DNA from: Christiangramia sabulilitoris
GTDB lineage: Bacteria > Bacteroidota > Bacteroidia > Flavobacteriales > Flavobacteriaceae
Assembly (NCBI RefSeq): GCF_007050985.1
Contig: NZ_VHSF01000002.1
Span: forward strand, 434,001 to 498,000
Length of the DNA stretch: 64,000 bases
Direction: 5' to 3'
Shown here in pieces: positions 45,292 to 54,404 of the stretch. The position numbers and the translations under genes are program-made. Under the pieces are notes generated by a model. The model made no database searches and had not been told where the DNA came from. It saw only the letters and a program-made list of their open reading frames with translations. How positions within the stretch are numbered: position 1 is the first letter of the stretch; every line of letters starts with the position of its first letter.

Positions 45292-45375
45292 CGTCATTCT
45301 GAACTTGTTTCAGAATCTTATAACATTATATATTTCCATTATAAAGTGAGACCCTGAAATATATTCAGGGTGACG
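45292..45375. repeat. Palindromic intergenic repeat (REP/MITE-like), element A
   Basis: Two hairpins form an imperfect 84-bp palindrome. The first has arms ATTCTGAA / TTCAGAAT around CTTGT (45296-45316); the second has ACCCTGAA / TTCAGGGT around ATATA (45351-45371). The outer ends CGTCATTCTGAA and, inverted, CGTCACCCTGAA match at 10 of 12 bases. No target duplication is seen. Confidence 0.7.
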
Positions 45376-45440
45376 AGATAACTATGATGATAAGAACGGA
45401 AATACATTCGATTTTTTTATAGGTTGCAAAGATACCCAGT

Positions 45441-47072
45441 TTAATTTTTATAGACTTGCTCGCCATCCACAAAAGTTGAGATGACCTTCGTATCTGGTAC
45501 ACTATCTATCTCAACTTTCATGATATCCCGGTCCAGAATGATAAAATCGGCAAATTTACCCGGTTCGATACTTCCCTTTTCTTTCTCTTCGAAATTGGAA
45601 TAGGCAGCCCAGATGGTCATCCCTTTTAATGTTTCTTCCCGGCTTAAAGCCTGGTCTTTCATAAACCCACCCTCGGGATAATTTTTAGTATCCTGGCGAT
45701 CCACAGCCGCGTAAAAGGTTAAAAAAGGATTCACTTGTTCTACCGGAAAGTCGGTACCCAATGCTACGATCCCGGCCTGCTTCAGCAGTTTTTTGTAAGC
45801 ATAGGCTCCCCGGATTCGCTCTTCACCAAGCCGGTCTTCAGCCCAGTACATATCACTGGTTGCATGTGTGGGTTGCACTGAAGGAATAATATTTTTACTG
45901 AAATATTTAAAATCTTTCTCGTCTATTACCTGCGAATGTTCCACTCTCCATCTTCGGTCTTTACGGTCGCCTAGGAGGGAATCGTAGGTCTTTAGCACCA
46001 GGTAATTGGCAGAATCCCCAATAGCATGAGTATTCATCTGAAATTCAGATTTCGCGATGCGCGCTGCCGTAGCTTTGAATTCTGAAACCGGGGAAAGCAA
46101 GGCTCCAAAATGATCTGGCCGGTCTGAATATTCTTCTTTCAATGCTGCTCCCCGGGAACCAAGTGCACCATCTCCATAAAACTTTACCGATCTTACATTT
46201 AAACGATCTGTTTTATACGGTCCTTTTTCCAGGTAATGATCCAGATTCTCTTTAGTATTGCTCAGCATGGCATAAATCCTGATCTTGAGTACCTCAGAAT
46301 TATTAAGACTATCTATAATTTCCACGATCTCTTTATCAAGTCCTGCGTCGTCAACAGTTGTAAGACCATAGCTAAAGCTGATCTCCTGAGCGTCCATTAA
46401 TGATTCCACCTTAGTATCAATATCTATGTCGTCTGTGATCTTCTCGATCAGGATCATAGGATTATCGATAAGGATACCGGTCAACTCACCGTTCTTCTGT
46501 TCGATATCGCCTCCTTCAAATTTAGTTTCGGTAGTTATATTCACTTTATCCAGTGCCGCCTGGTTTACCAACATGGCATGACCATCTATCCTGGTGATCG
46601 CCACCGGTGTATCTGGAAATAATCTATCCAGGGTGTCTTTAACCGGAAATTCCTTTATCTCCCAGTCGTTTTGATCCCATCCCCTACCAACTATAAAATC
46701 TACGGGATTCTTTTGCTGAAATTCAACGATCCTGGTAACTACTTCCTCAAAGCTTTTGGTTCCGGTGAGATCAACTCTTTGCTGCTGCATCCCCAGGCCA
46801 TAAAAATGAGCGTGAGCATCTATAAATCCGGGGAATACCGCTTTCCCTTCAGCATCCACCTCTGTATAGATATCATACTTGTCACGCAGAATTTCAACAT
46901 CTCCCACTTCCTGAAATTTTCCATCTTTCACAGTAAAGGCTGAAGCTTTGGAAAATTCATCGTCTACGGTATAAATGCTCGCATTAAAAATTAACAGGTC
47001 TGCTTTTTCTTTTTGACTTCCGCACGAAACCATTAAGAAACTAAGCAAAAGCAAAGTGGCAATTCTATTCAT
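45441..47072 (-). CDS. Amidohydrolase lipoprotein (YtcJ-like, amidohydrolase_3)
   Basis: The product has 543 residues from the ATG at 47072, which gives a lipoprotein signal (MNRIATLLLLSFLMVSC); the frame is open for 48 codons upstream but those lie before the signal. Metal motifs are GFIDAHAHFYG near the N-terminus, later MNTHAIGDSAN, VEHSQVID and LGTDFPVE, and the final strand pair SIEPGKFADFIILD. Amidohydrolase_3 enzymes hydrolyse N-substituted amides or similar; this one is exported and membrane-anchored. The substrate is unknown. It follows the TPR/barrel genes but is separated by a terminator. Confidence 0.88.
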   Translation of the reverse strand: MNRIATLLLLSFLMVSCGSQKEKADLLIFNASIYTVDDEFSKASAFTVKDGKFQEVGDVEILRDKYDIYTEVDAEGKAVFPGFIDAHAHFYGLGMQQQRVDLTGTKSFEEVVTRIVEFQQKNPVDFIVGRGWDQNDWEIKEFPVKDTLDRLFPDTPVAITRIDGHAMLVNQAALDKVNITTETKFEGGDIEQKNGELTGILIDNPMILIEKITDDIDIDTKVESLMDAQEISFSYGLTTVDDAGLDKEIVEIIDSLNNSEVLKIRIYAMLSNTKENLDHYLEKGPYKTDRLNVRSVKFYGDGALGSRGAALKEEYSDRPDHFGALLSPVSEFKATAARIAKSEFQMNTHAIGDSANYLVLKTYDSLLGDRKDRRWRVEHSQVIDEKDFKYFSKNIIPSVQPTHATSDMYWAEDRLGEERIRGAYAYKKLLKQAGIVALGTDFPVEQVNPFLTFYAAVDRQDTKNYPEGGFMKDQALSREETLKGMTIWAAYSNFEEKEKGSIEPGKFADFIILDRDIMKVEIDSVPDTKVISTFVDGEQVYKN

Positions 47073-47245
47073 GTATAAAAATTTAGAGGAGGTGAAATTC
47101 GGGTTTTTCCATCGGAATAAAAAATGTAATCCTATCCTGTAATTTTTGATAAAGGCCGGGAAAAATATAAAACCCATACATAACAAATACACAGTTACTT
47201 TAACGATTTCCAGCAATCAGGATTATTTTCGAAACACCGTAAAAA

Positions 47246-47270
47246 AACCCGAAGTATCTTACTTCGGGTT
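47246..47270 (-). terminator. Terminator after the outer-membrane barrel gene
   Basis: 11-bp perfect stem AACCCGAAGTA / TACTTCGGGTT with a 3-base loop and seven T on the minus strand. Confidence 0.85.
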
Positions 47271-47291
47271 CAATTCTTTCATTTATTTCAA

Positions 47292-49016
47292 CTAATCAAA
47301 ATCGAATTTATAAGTAACTCCTCCAAGTACCTGAATTCCCTGCACATCATAATCCAGCCATTTTTGATAATTATTATCAAGGAGGTTACTTCCTTTTACA
47401 AATGCAGATAACTGGTTATTGAAGCGATATCCAAGGTGAGCATTCACATCGAAATAACTATCCAGGTTCACTATAGAATCGTCAAAGACCAGGCTCACAG
47501 ACCTGTTTTCATCTTTCCTTTCACCAACCAAAAAGAGGTTAGCCCCGGTATACCACTTTTCTGTGATCTGGTAATCTGCATTTAAACTTGCTTTCATTCC
47601 AGGTAAATTCCATGCTTCAGCCTGTACATCTGTATTATAGCTGAAAAATTCACCGTTCACTCCCAGTCTGAAATTTCGGTTTACATCTACGTTCAGTTCT
47701 GCATAGAATGAAAGCGTATTCACATCATCATAAACCACATCAAAGCTATTGCCATAAGTATAAGGCTCGCCTTCCAGCGTGGCCGCCTCGTAATTTCTCC
47801 TGAATAAAGGTTTATTGAATTCAGACTGATAACTAGCCCGGGCGTTATATGAAAGAGCATTGCTTAACTTCCCTTTTGCTCCCACATAGCCATTATAGGC
47901 ATTATCTGTAGGCTTGATTAGAAGGGTTGGGGAAACATAAGGATTCTGCTGGAAAAAATTATAATATGTGTTCTGCTGAAGGTCTCCGTCAACCCCCGCA
48001 TAAGCTGTTAAAAGATCACCCGAGAGTCTATAGCTGGCAGAGACCTTAGGATAAATATAAAAGCTACCGTCACTATTCTCCACATCCATTCCATAAACAA
48101 AATTCACTCCCAGATTAATACTTAGATCATCTCTGAGGATCAGCAGGCTTGGAGCTACACTAAAGTTCATGAAGGTATAATCATACCCCTGGTTAGTTTC
48201 GTACATCCTGTCAAAAACCCCGTTGACTATATCTGCTTTGATACCGGTGGTGATTAGTTCTTCAGCGATCTCCACCTCGAACAATCCTTCCGCCTTAAAA
48301 TGATTTTCGGCAGTGCTGTAGGAGTCTCCCGAATGACGAAAACGGGCTTTAGCGCTATCAAAAAAGGAGTCGTACAGCTCGATCTCACTACCTGCATATA
48401 CAGAGTAGTAATTCTGAGCAGGATCCAGTCCGGCCAGCTCTTCGGCGCTCAGGATCACTGTTTCAGGCAATCCATACCAATTGAACAACTGGTGCTCGGC
48501 TCCAACCTCGGCAATCCAGGCCAGGTCCCTATTCCTTGTGTTGTAATTCAGATTTAGTTCGGTATCATAAAATTTATCGTCGAGGCGCACATCCTCGATC
48601 CCTCCCTGCGAAGAATTATGCGTAAGAAAAATACCAAAATTACTGCTCCGGTCTATTTCCAGATTTGAATAGAACTCAGCAAGTACATTGGTATAATTTC
48701 CAAATCCAAGAGTGGCATAATTATCATAAACTTTGGGAGGTCTCACTCTTTCTACAGTAGTAGCCCTTCCCTTGGCCGGGGTAAAAGTAGATGCCACAGG
48801 AACCGAAAATATGGAATACTGCACGGGTTTTTTTTGCAGGCTTACAGAATCACTCTTGCTGGGTGTTTCCCTGATTTTATTTGCATCTCTCACAGACGGC
48901 GTATAGGGTTTTACCACGGTTACCTTTTCACTCCCGATAGGATCCTGGGCGTAGAGGATCCCACTAATAATGAACAGACTGAAAAACAGACTTTTCTTAA
49001 TTGCTTTAAATGGCAT
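47292..49016 (-). CDS. Outer-membrane beta-barrel protein paired with TPR protein
   Basis: The product has 574 residues with a signal peptide (KKSLFFSLFIISGILYAQ). There is no CarboxypepD_reg domain and no clear plug; a Thr/Ser/Pro-rich stretch (30-95) leads into alternating strands (LAEFYSNLEIDRSSNFGIFL onwards) up to the C-terminus GVTYKFDFD, like the barrel part of a TonB receptor. It follows the 1006-residue TPR gene by 26 bases on the same strand and is probably cotranscribed. I infer a membrane channel or scaffold working with the TPR protein. The transported material is unknown. Confidence 0.75.
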   Translation of the reverse strand: MPFKAIKKSLFFSLFIISGILYAQDPIGSEKVTVVKPYTPSVRDANKIRETPSKSDSVSLQKKPVQYSIFSVPVASTFTPAKGRATTVERVRPPKVYDNYATLGFGNYTNVLAEFYSNLEIDRSSNFGIFLTHNSSQGGIEDVRLDDKFYDTELNLNYNTRNRDLAWIAEVGAEHQLFNWYGLPETVILSAEELAGLDPAQNYYSVYAGSEIELYDSFFDSAKARFRHSGDSYSTAENHFKAEGLFEVEIAEELITTGIKADIVNGVFDRMYETNQGYDYTFMNFSVAPSLLILRDDLSINLGVNFVYGMDVENSDGSFYIYPKVSASYRLSGDLLTAYAGVDGDLQQNTYYNFFQQNPYVSPTLLIKPTDNAYNGYVGAKGKLSNALSYNARASYQSEFNKPLFRRNYEAATLEGEPYTYGNSFDVVYDDVNTLSFYAELNVDVNRNFRLGVNGEFFSYNTDVQAEAWNLPGMKASLNADYQITEKWYTGANLFLVGERKDENRSVSLVFDDSIVNLDSYFDVNAHLGYRFNNQLSAFVKGSNLLDNNYQKWLDYDVQGIQVLGGVTYKFDFD

Positions 49017-49042
49017 ATAGCAGTAGATCTATTAGATTAAGT

Positions 49043-52000
49043 TTAGTTATTTGTTTCTACAGAAGCATTGGTCTTTGCTTCCTGGGCTTTGATTTTGGCC
49101 AGTTCGGCCCGGGCTTCCTCTACAATTTGAGGATATTTCTGGAAATTCTTAATAACGTTCTCGAGAATATAGGTTGCCTGGTAGGCATCTTTCAGGGCAT
49201 AGAAATTTTTAGCCATTAAGACCAGTCCTTTCGCTCCCCACATTTTATATCCTGAGAAATCTTTTGCCAGGATCTGCACGGCAGCATTTGAGGCTTCAAA
49301 ATTTCCATCTTTATGTTTAAAATATGCATCATAGTATAGGGCCTCTGCTCCAAGTTCACCGGTAGCAGATTTTTGCACCTCTTTATAGGCAGCACGTGCT
49401 TTGTTATCATTCCCCGCTTTGATCGCTGCTCTTGCAACCATGATCCTGGCGTCGTTCCTGGCGGCGGCTTCTGCGCTGGAATTACTCAATACTTTCTCGG
49501 CATATATATTAGCCTTGTTGAAATTCCCGGTTTCATAATAAGATTTCATCAGGTTTTGCTGGGCAAATACAATGTTCTGGTCATTATCTGCCTGCTGCTC
49601 GAGTTGTTCCAGTAATGGCAGTGCCTGCTTATAATCCTTCTTCTCCAGGTAGATCTCAGAAAGTCTTGCCAGGGCCTGTTCACTAAACTCATTTTTCGGC
49701 TTTGAAGTCACATAACGATAATTCGAAATTGATTTGTCTACCTGTCCTTTTCGATAGTATAGCTGGGCGAGGTAAAAATTAGCATTTATGGAGTGAATTC
49801 CGTTAGGGAAATTCTGCACATACTTTTCCAGGTTTGCTATCGCCTTCTCAGTATTATCGTTCAGGTACTGGTTTTCTGCAGCTTCATAGGTGGCATTATC
49901 AAGATCTGCATCACTTACTTCCACGAAATCGATATCCCTTACCCAGCTGGCATATTCATCTGTACGTCCAAGATCCACATAAACATTTCTTGCAGTAGAA
50001 ACTGCTTGTTTTGCCTCAGGTGTATTTGGATATTCTGCCACTACTTTTCTCAATCTCTCCAGGGCCTTGTTACCTTCATTATTATTATAATATATAAGCC
50101 CCTGTCGCAACATAGCTTTTGGTACAAGAGCACTTTCGGGAACATCCCTTATCAATTTATTATAAGATTGAATTCCCTGGCTAATATTGTTGGTAGCAAC
50201 ATAAGTATTACCAAGTTCATACATCGCATCATCCCGGTAGGGAGATCTGGGGTATCTTCTGGTAAAACTGTCGAGTTCATCAATCTTGGTGTCATTTCTG
50301 TTTACAAAACCATAGCTAATTGCCTTTTGAAATGCGGCATAATCTGCATTGCTTACTCCATTATCTATAGCAGTTTGATATGCCTCCATGGCTGGCCAGT
50401 ACTGGCTGGTCACATAGTAAGTATCTCCAAGTCTTAATAAAGCATCATTTTTTTTGGCACCCTCTGACCTGGAATTCGCTACATAAGACTTAAAATAATT
50501 TACCGCCTGGGAGTAATCGTTCTTTTTGAAATAGGCATACCCGATGTTATAGTCCAGATCGTCATATTCAGAGGTATTTCTGGCAGCACTCATACCCTTG
50601 AATTCACGGTATCCCAGGATGGCATCCTCCATTCTATTGATGCTGTATTCGCTTTCAGCTTTCCAAAAAGTAGCTTTTGCGGTAATGTTCTGGTCACGTG
50701 GTTCCTTCAGGGCCTTATCAAAATTCCTTATCGCGGCCTCATAATCCCCTTCCTCAAAAAGTTCCAGACCATAATAATAGGCTACTTTCTGGTAGGCCTG
50801 CTTATCACTGAAATTGCGGTTATTTTCGAGTAATCTCATCGCTTCCTCATAATTTTTAGAAGTGATGAAAGAGTCTATAAGCAGGCTTTCCATCGCTGCT
50901 TTATGCCCTGAATTAGGATATTTAGTCAGGTAATTTATCAATACCTGAGAGGGACTTTCATAAGAATTTCCAATCTCATAACTAAGTTTAGCATAATTAA
51001 ATAAAGCATCTTCCTGGATCCTGGCATCAAATTCCATTTCACTGGCATTCTTGAAGGCATTCAAGGCCTGCTGCTTTTGATCTGATTCCAGGTAGGACTG
51101 TGCCAGGTGATAGTAGGCATTTTGAGCGATAGCATTTTTACCATCCACAATTTTGTTAAACTCATTGATTGCAGCCTCGTAATCCCCTTGCTTATAATAT
51201 GCATAACCTAACTGGTAATAATCGGTATTGTTCCATTTTCCTCTTAAGCCGGTATAACCTTTTAGATAAGGAATGGCTTCGTCATATTTTCCGAGGTTGA
51301 AATAGCTTTCACCAATTATCTTGTTAAGCTGCGGAATTTCCTGTCTGTTTGACTTCGGAAGCTGTTCCAATCCCTGCTCGATAGCTTTTTCAAAATTCCC
51401 CAGCTTGAAATTCATATCTGCCTGGAAATAAGATAGGTCTTCTGAATATCTTTCATTTCCCTTTACTTCTTCGAAATATTCATTTGCCTCCTCATAATCA
51501 TCACCTTCATAAGCGATATATCCCAGGTAATATTTGGCCTGAGAGCCGTATTCTTTAGAGTCACGTACCCGGTTAAAGTAAGTTTGAGCTTCTTCAAACT
51601 GGTTAGCTCGAAAATAAGCATACCCATTATTGAAATAAAATCGTTCCCGATCCTTTTTGCTCATAGCCTTCTCATCCACCCGGTCATACCACCTTCTGGA
51701 AAGTGCATATTTCCCGGTCTGGAAATAATAATCGGCAACATCCAGATATGCCGAATTCGTCTTTGTGCTGGTTGGATACCTGGTAACAAAATTTTCCATC
51801 AACCGGTCTGCTCCCGGCTGATTTAATCGTACTGCGGCATTGGCAATATAATAGGCCGCATCCCCTTTGATTTTTTCATCACTGGTATCATCCATCACCT
51901 CATCAAAAAGGTTCTGGGCTGCGAGATATTGTTCGTTATTGTACAATTCCAGAGCCCTGTTGAAGGCAACCAGCTCATGGGTGTAGGCAGCAGTTTGCTG

Positions 52001-52063
52001 ACAAATAGCAGAAAATGAGGAAGATATAAAAACAACTAGCAGGTAAGCTCTTTTCAATGTCAT
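49043..52063 (-). CDS. Large secreted TPR-repeat protein
   Basis: The product has 1006 residues with a signal peptide (MTLKRAYLLVVFISSSFSAICQQ). Nearly the whole rest consists of TPR-like helix pairs with repeated patterns such as YYLGYIAYEGDDYEEANEYF, AYYKQGDYEAAINEFNKI and ALYYDAYFKHKDGNFEAS; I count well over fifteen. Such arrays form curved scaffolds for protein binding. It is in the periplasm or at the inner face of the outer membrane. The next gene encodes a barrel protein, so the two probably form one complex. Upstream, the ftsE gene is divergent. Confidence 0.85.
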   Translation of the reverse strand: MTLKRAYLLVVFISSSFSAICQQTAAYTHELVAFNRALELYNNEQYLAAQNLFDEVMDDTSDEKIKGDAAYYIANAAVRLNQPGADRLMENFVTRYPTSTKTNSAYLDVADYYFQTGKYALSRRWYDRVDEKAMSKKDRERFYFNNGYAYFRANQFEEAQTYFNRVRDSKEYGSQAKYYLGYIAYEGDDYEEANEYFEEVKGNERYSEDLSYFQADMNFKLGNFEKAIEQGLEQLPKSNRQEIPQLNKIIGESYFNLGKYDEAIPYLKGYTGLRGKWNNTDYYQLGYAYYKQGDYEAAINEFNKIVDGKNAIAQNAYYHLAQSYLESDQKQQALNAFKNASEMEFDARIQEDALFNYAKLSYEIGNSYESPSQVLINYLTKYPNSGHKAAMESLLIDSFITSKNYEEAMRLLENNRNFSDKQAYQKVAYYYGLELFEEGDYEAAIRNFDKALKEPRDQNITAKATFWKAESEYSINRMEDAILGYREFKGMSAARNTSEYDDLDYNIGYAYFKKNDYSQAVNYFKSYVANSRSEGAKKNDALLRLGDTYYVTSQYWPAMEAYQTAIDNGVSNADYAAFQKAISYGFVNRNDTKIDELDSFTRRYPRSPYRDDAMYELGNTYVATNNISQGIQSYNKLIRDVPESALVPKAMLRQGLIYYNNNEGNKALERLRKVVAEYPNTPEAKQAVSTARNVYVDLGRTDEYASWVRDIDFVEVSDADLDNATYEAAENQYLNDNTEKAIANLEKYVQNFPNGIHSINANFYLAQLYYRKGQVDKSISNYRYVTSKPKNEFSEQALARLSEIYLEKKDYKQALPLLEQLEQQADNDQNIVFAQQNLMKSYYETGNFNKANIYAEKVLSNSSAEAAARNDARIMVARAAIKAGNDNKARAAYKEVQKSATGELGAEALYYDAYFKHKDGNFEASNAAVQILAKDFSGYKMWGAKGLVLMAKNFYALKDAYQATYILENVIKNFQKYPQIVEEARAELAKIKAQEAKTNASVETNN

Positions 52064-52086
52064 TTATTGTGTTTTAGATTGGAACT

Positions 52087-52094
52087 CAAAGATA
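52087..52094 (-). promoter_or_regulatory. Putative -7 element of the TPR/barrel operon
   Basis: TATCTTTG on the minus strand, 24 bases before the TPR gene ATG. No TTG at -33. Confidence 0.45.
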
Positions 52095-52310
52095 ATTTAA
52101 TGCCTGATTCTATAACGCCGATTAAGTTCTATAATTATGTTAATGAAAAAAAAGTAAGTAACGGCCTGATGAAAAATGTATATTTGAAAGCTAAGAAAAG
52201 TTATTCCTTAATCCGGGATTCTGGCTCATTGCTGAATATTGAGTGCAAAAGCTCTGCCGGTCTAAAATAGAGGAAAATAATACAGTATTTAAAATCAAAG
52301 CTATAGTTAC

Positions 52311-52994
52311 ATGTCCCAACCTGTTCTAGAACTAAAAAATGCGGCTATCTACCAACGTGAAAGCCTAATTTTATCTGAAGTTGACGTAAAAGTTAATAAA
52401 GGTGATTTTGTTTATCTCATTGGTAAAACCGGAACCGGGAAAAGTAGTTTTATGAAAACACTTTACGGTGATCTTCCACTTACTGAAGGTGAAGGACATA
52501 TTGTGGATTACGACCTGAGAACCTTAAAAGAGAAAGATATTCCTTTTTTAAGACGAAAGCTTGGCGTGGTTTTCCAGGATTTTAAATTACTTACAGATAG
52601 AAATATAAAGGATAACCTTCTCTTTGTCTTAAAAGCTACGGGCTGGAAAGATAAAAATGCTATGGATAGCAAGATCGATGAAGTACTGGATAAGGTAGGA
52701 ATGAAAACCAAAGGTTTTAAATATCCCTATCAGTTATCTGGTGGTGAACAGCAAAGAGTCGCAATTGCCAGAGCTCTGTTGAACGACCCGGAACTAATCC
52801 TGGCAGATGAGCCAACCGGCAACCTGGATCCACAAACATCTGTGGAAGTTATGGAGGTTTTGCAGGAAATAAGCAAAAACGGAAATACCATATTAATGGC
52901 TACCCACGATTATGCTTTACTATTAAAATATCCATCCAAAACTTTAAAGTGTGATGGCCAGCGTGTATTTGAGGTGGTTCAGAAATCGGTGTAA
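52311..52994 (+). CDS. ftsE: Cell-division ABC ATPase FtsE
   Basis: The product has 227 residues, a stand-alone ABC ATPase: Walker A IGKTGTGKSS (37-46), signature LSGGEQQR, Walker B LILADEPTGNLDP, H-loop ATHD. VFQDFKLLTDRNIKDNL is typical of FtsE. FtsE works with membrane partner FtsX to control cell-wall hydrolases at the septum. No ftsX is adjacent, as is usual in Bacteroidota where it lies elsewhere. A LolD-type ATPase is the main alternative. It is a single gene, divergent from the TPR gene. Confidence 0.85.
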   Translation: MSQPVLELKNAAIYQRESLILSEVDVKVNKGDFVYLIGKTGTGKSSFMKTLYGDLPLTEGEGHIVDYDLRTLKEKDIPFLRRKLGVVFQDFKLLTDRNIKDNLLFVLKATGWKDKNAMDSKIDEVLDKVGMKTKGFKYPYQLSGGEQQRVAIARALLNDPELILADEPTGNLDPQTSVEVMEVLQEISKNGNTILMATHDYALLLKYPSKTLKCDGQRVFEVVQKSV

Positions 52995-53159
52995 TAATTC
53001 AAATAAATTTCATGATCACCCCTGAACTAGTTCCTGCACCACTAATTACAGTTAACTAACTAAGAAGGAGGCTAACATATTAGGATCGCTATTAGTACAG
53101 TAGGACTAAAATTCCAAAATCAGAGCGCTTCACTGCGGTCGCAAAAACACAATGCATTC

Positions 53160-53186
53160 CGTCACCCTTAACTTGTTTCAGGGTCT
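53160..53186. repeat. Intergenic hairpin repeat, element B
   Basis: Arms ACCCTTAA and TTCAGGGT around CTTGT, preceded by CGTC: one hairpin of the same family as element A (45292-45375). It sits in a 290-base gap between ftsE and the glucokinase gene, which otherwise holds nothing I can identify. Confidence 0.6.
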
Positions 53187-53284
53187 TCACCATTAGCATA
53201 AAGGCCCTAATCCTCTTAATCCTTTCTAAAATCCTTGAGGGAATAATTCTAATTTGATAACTTGTTGCGACTACAACAGATCTT

Positions 53285-54031
53285 ATGGAAATATTAGGAA
53301 TAGATATTGGCGGTTCAGGAATTAAAGGAGCGATCGTAAATCTCCAGACCGGCAAAATAAGTGTTCCTAAATTCAGGATTCCCACACCCAGATCCCGGGA
53401 ACCAGAGGAAATGGCGCAGGCCGTGAAGAAACTTGTAGAACATTTTAATTACCAGGGAATCGTAGGCTGCGGTTTTCCTTCCATCGTTAAAAAAGGCGTT
53501 TGCAAGGATGAAGGAAACCTCAGTAAAAAATGGGTGGGAATAAATATTGAGGAACTGTTTGAAAAATTCACCGGCTGTAAATTCACGGTGATCAATGATG
53601 CCGATGCTGCCGGCCTGGCCGAAGTAAAATATGGTGCGGGTAAGGATGAAGACGGCTTTATTCTTATGATAACAGTAGGTACCGGCCTGGGCAGCGGAGC
53701 CTATTGCGGCGGCGAATTGATCCCTAATTTTGAATTGGGACAACTATCCTATGAGCAATATGAGAAGATAGAGGACTATGCCGCATCTTCAGTTAAGAAA
53801 AAAGAGAACTTGAGCTATGAGGAATGGGCAGAGAGATTTAATGTTTTTCTCAATCATATCTATAAGATCCTGAATCCGGATCTTATCCTCGTAGGAGGAG
53901 GAATTTCCAAAGACTGGAAACAATATGTAGATTATCTAAATGTAAACACAAACCTGGCTCCGGCAAAATTAAGGAATTCTGCCGGAATCCTGGGTGCTGC
54001 GCTTTCTGTTAAGAAGAAATTCCGCGAATAA
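53285..54031 (+). CDS. ppgK: Polyphosphate glucokinase-like ROK kinase
   Basis: The product has 248 residues. The phosphate-binding motif is ILGIDIGGSGIKGAIV at the N-terminus, with NDADAAGLAE (catalytic Asp) and ITVGTGLGSGAYCGG. The C-terminal block EDYAASSVKKKENLSYEEWAERF, then LILVGGGISKDW, is characteristic of polyphosphate--glucose phosphotransferases. It phosphorylates glucose with polyphosphate (and sometimes ATP). The start codon at 53285 is ATG with no clear ribosome binding site. It is convergent with a small membrane gene 9 bases away. Confidence 0.82.
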   Translation: MEILGIDIGGSGIKGAIVNLQTGKISVPKFRIPTPRSREPEEMAQAVKKLVEHFNYQGIVGCGFPSIVKKGVCKDEGNLSKKWVGINIEELFEKFTGCKFTVINDADAAGLAEVKYGAGKDEDGFILMITVGTGLGSGAYCGGELIPNFELGQLSYEQYEKIEDYAASSVKKKENLSYEEWAERFNVFLNHIYKILNPDLILVGGGISKDWKQYVDYLNVNTNLAPAKLRNSAGILGAALSVKKKFRE

Positions 54032-54039
54032 ATTCCAGA

Positions 54040-54285
54040 TCAGGCTTCCTGAACCTGTTTCTTATTAATAAACAGGTAATAGATATTTACACAAACAATG
54101 GCTACGTTTGTGATGATCACCGGCCATGAATCAAGTAAGATTCCGTAGGCTACAAAGAAAAGGCAACCTATACTGTTCACATATCGCAGGGTTACTATAT
54201 TCCTCATCAGGAATGAAAGCAACACAAAAAATGAAGCCAGGTAACCTATCCATTCTGTTATGGAAATTCCAAAAATTTCAGTCAT
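54040..54285 (-). CDS. Small membrane protein, YgjV/SemiSWEET-like layout
   Basis: The product has 81 residues with three hydrophobic segments: ITEWIGYLASFFVLLSFLM, LRYVNSIGCLFFVAYGILL and SWPVIITNVAIVCVNIYYLF. The N-terminal IGYLASFFVLLSFL and YGILLDSWPVIITN pattern resembles YgjV proteins and the three-helix layout of SemiSWEET sugar transporters, but the SemiSWEET PQ motif is not visible. The transport role is therefore unproven. The gene ends 8 bases after convergent ppgK ends and is isolated on its strand by a terminator downstream of typA. Confidence 0.65.
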   Translation of the reverse strand: MTEIFGISITEWIGYLASFFVLLSFLMRNIVTLRYVNSIGCLFFVAYGILLDSWPVIITNVAIVCVNIYYLFINKKQVQEA

Positions 54286-54304
54286 AATCTTTTTAATATT
54301 TCAT

Positions 54305-54334
54305 AAAAAAGCCCGCCTAACGGCAGGCTTTTTT
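54305..54334 (-). terminator. Intrinsic terminator, probably of typA
   Basis: Stem AAAAAAGCC-C-GCC / GGC-A-GGCTTTTTT with a single mismatch and loop TAAC, T-runs both ways. It lies 70 bases after the typA stop. Confidence 0.8.
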
Positions 54335-54343
54335 TTATTTATT

Positions 54344-54395
54344 GTCATGTCGACCAAAGGGAGATTTCTCAATCGCTCAACTTCTTTGAAATGAC
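54344..54395. repeat. Intergenic inverted-end repeat, element C
   Basis: 52 bases starting GTCATGTCGACC and ending GAAATGAC, so the ends are inverted (GTCAT/ATGAC). The inner GGGAGATTTCTC is a further palindromic piece. This resembles the 'GTCATTTCGACC...' intergenic repeats common in Bacteroidota. It lies between typA and its terminator. Confidence 0.55.
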
Positions 54396-54404
54396 ACTTA
54401 TAGT

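Noticed and set aside
49793-50437. 214-codon open frame antisense to the TPR gene
   Set aside because: Composition is typical of an antisense shadow (Ile/Cys/Tyr-rich) and the TPR frame is certain.
52067-52270. 67-codon frame between the TPR gene and ftsE
   Set aside because: No recognisable features and it covers the TPR promoter region.
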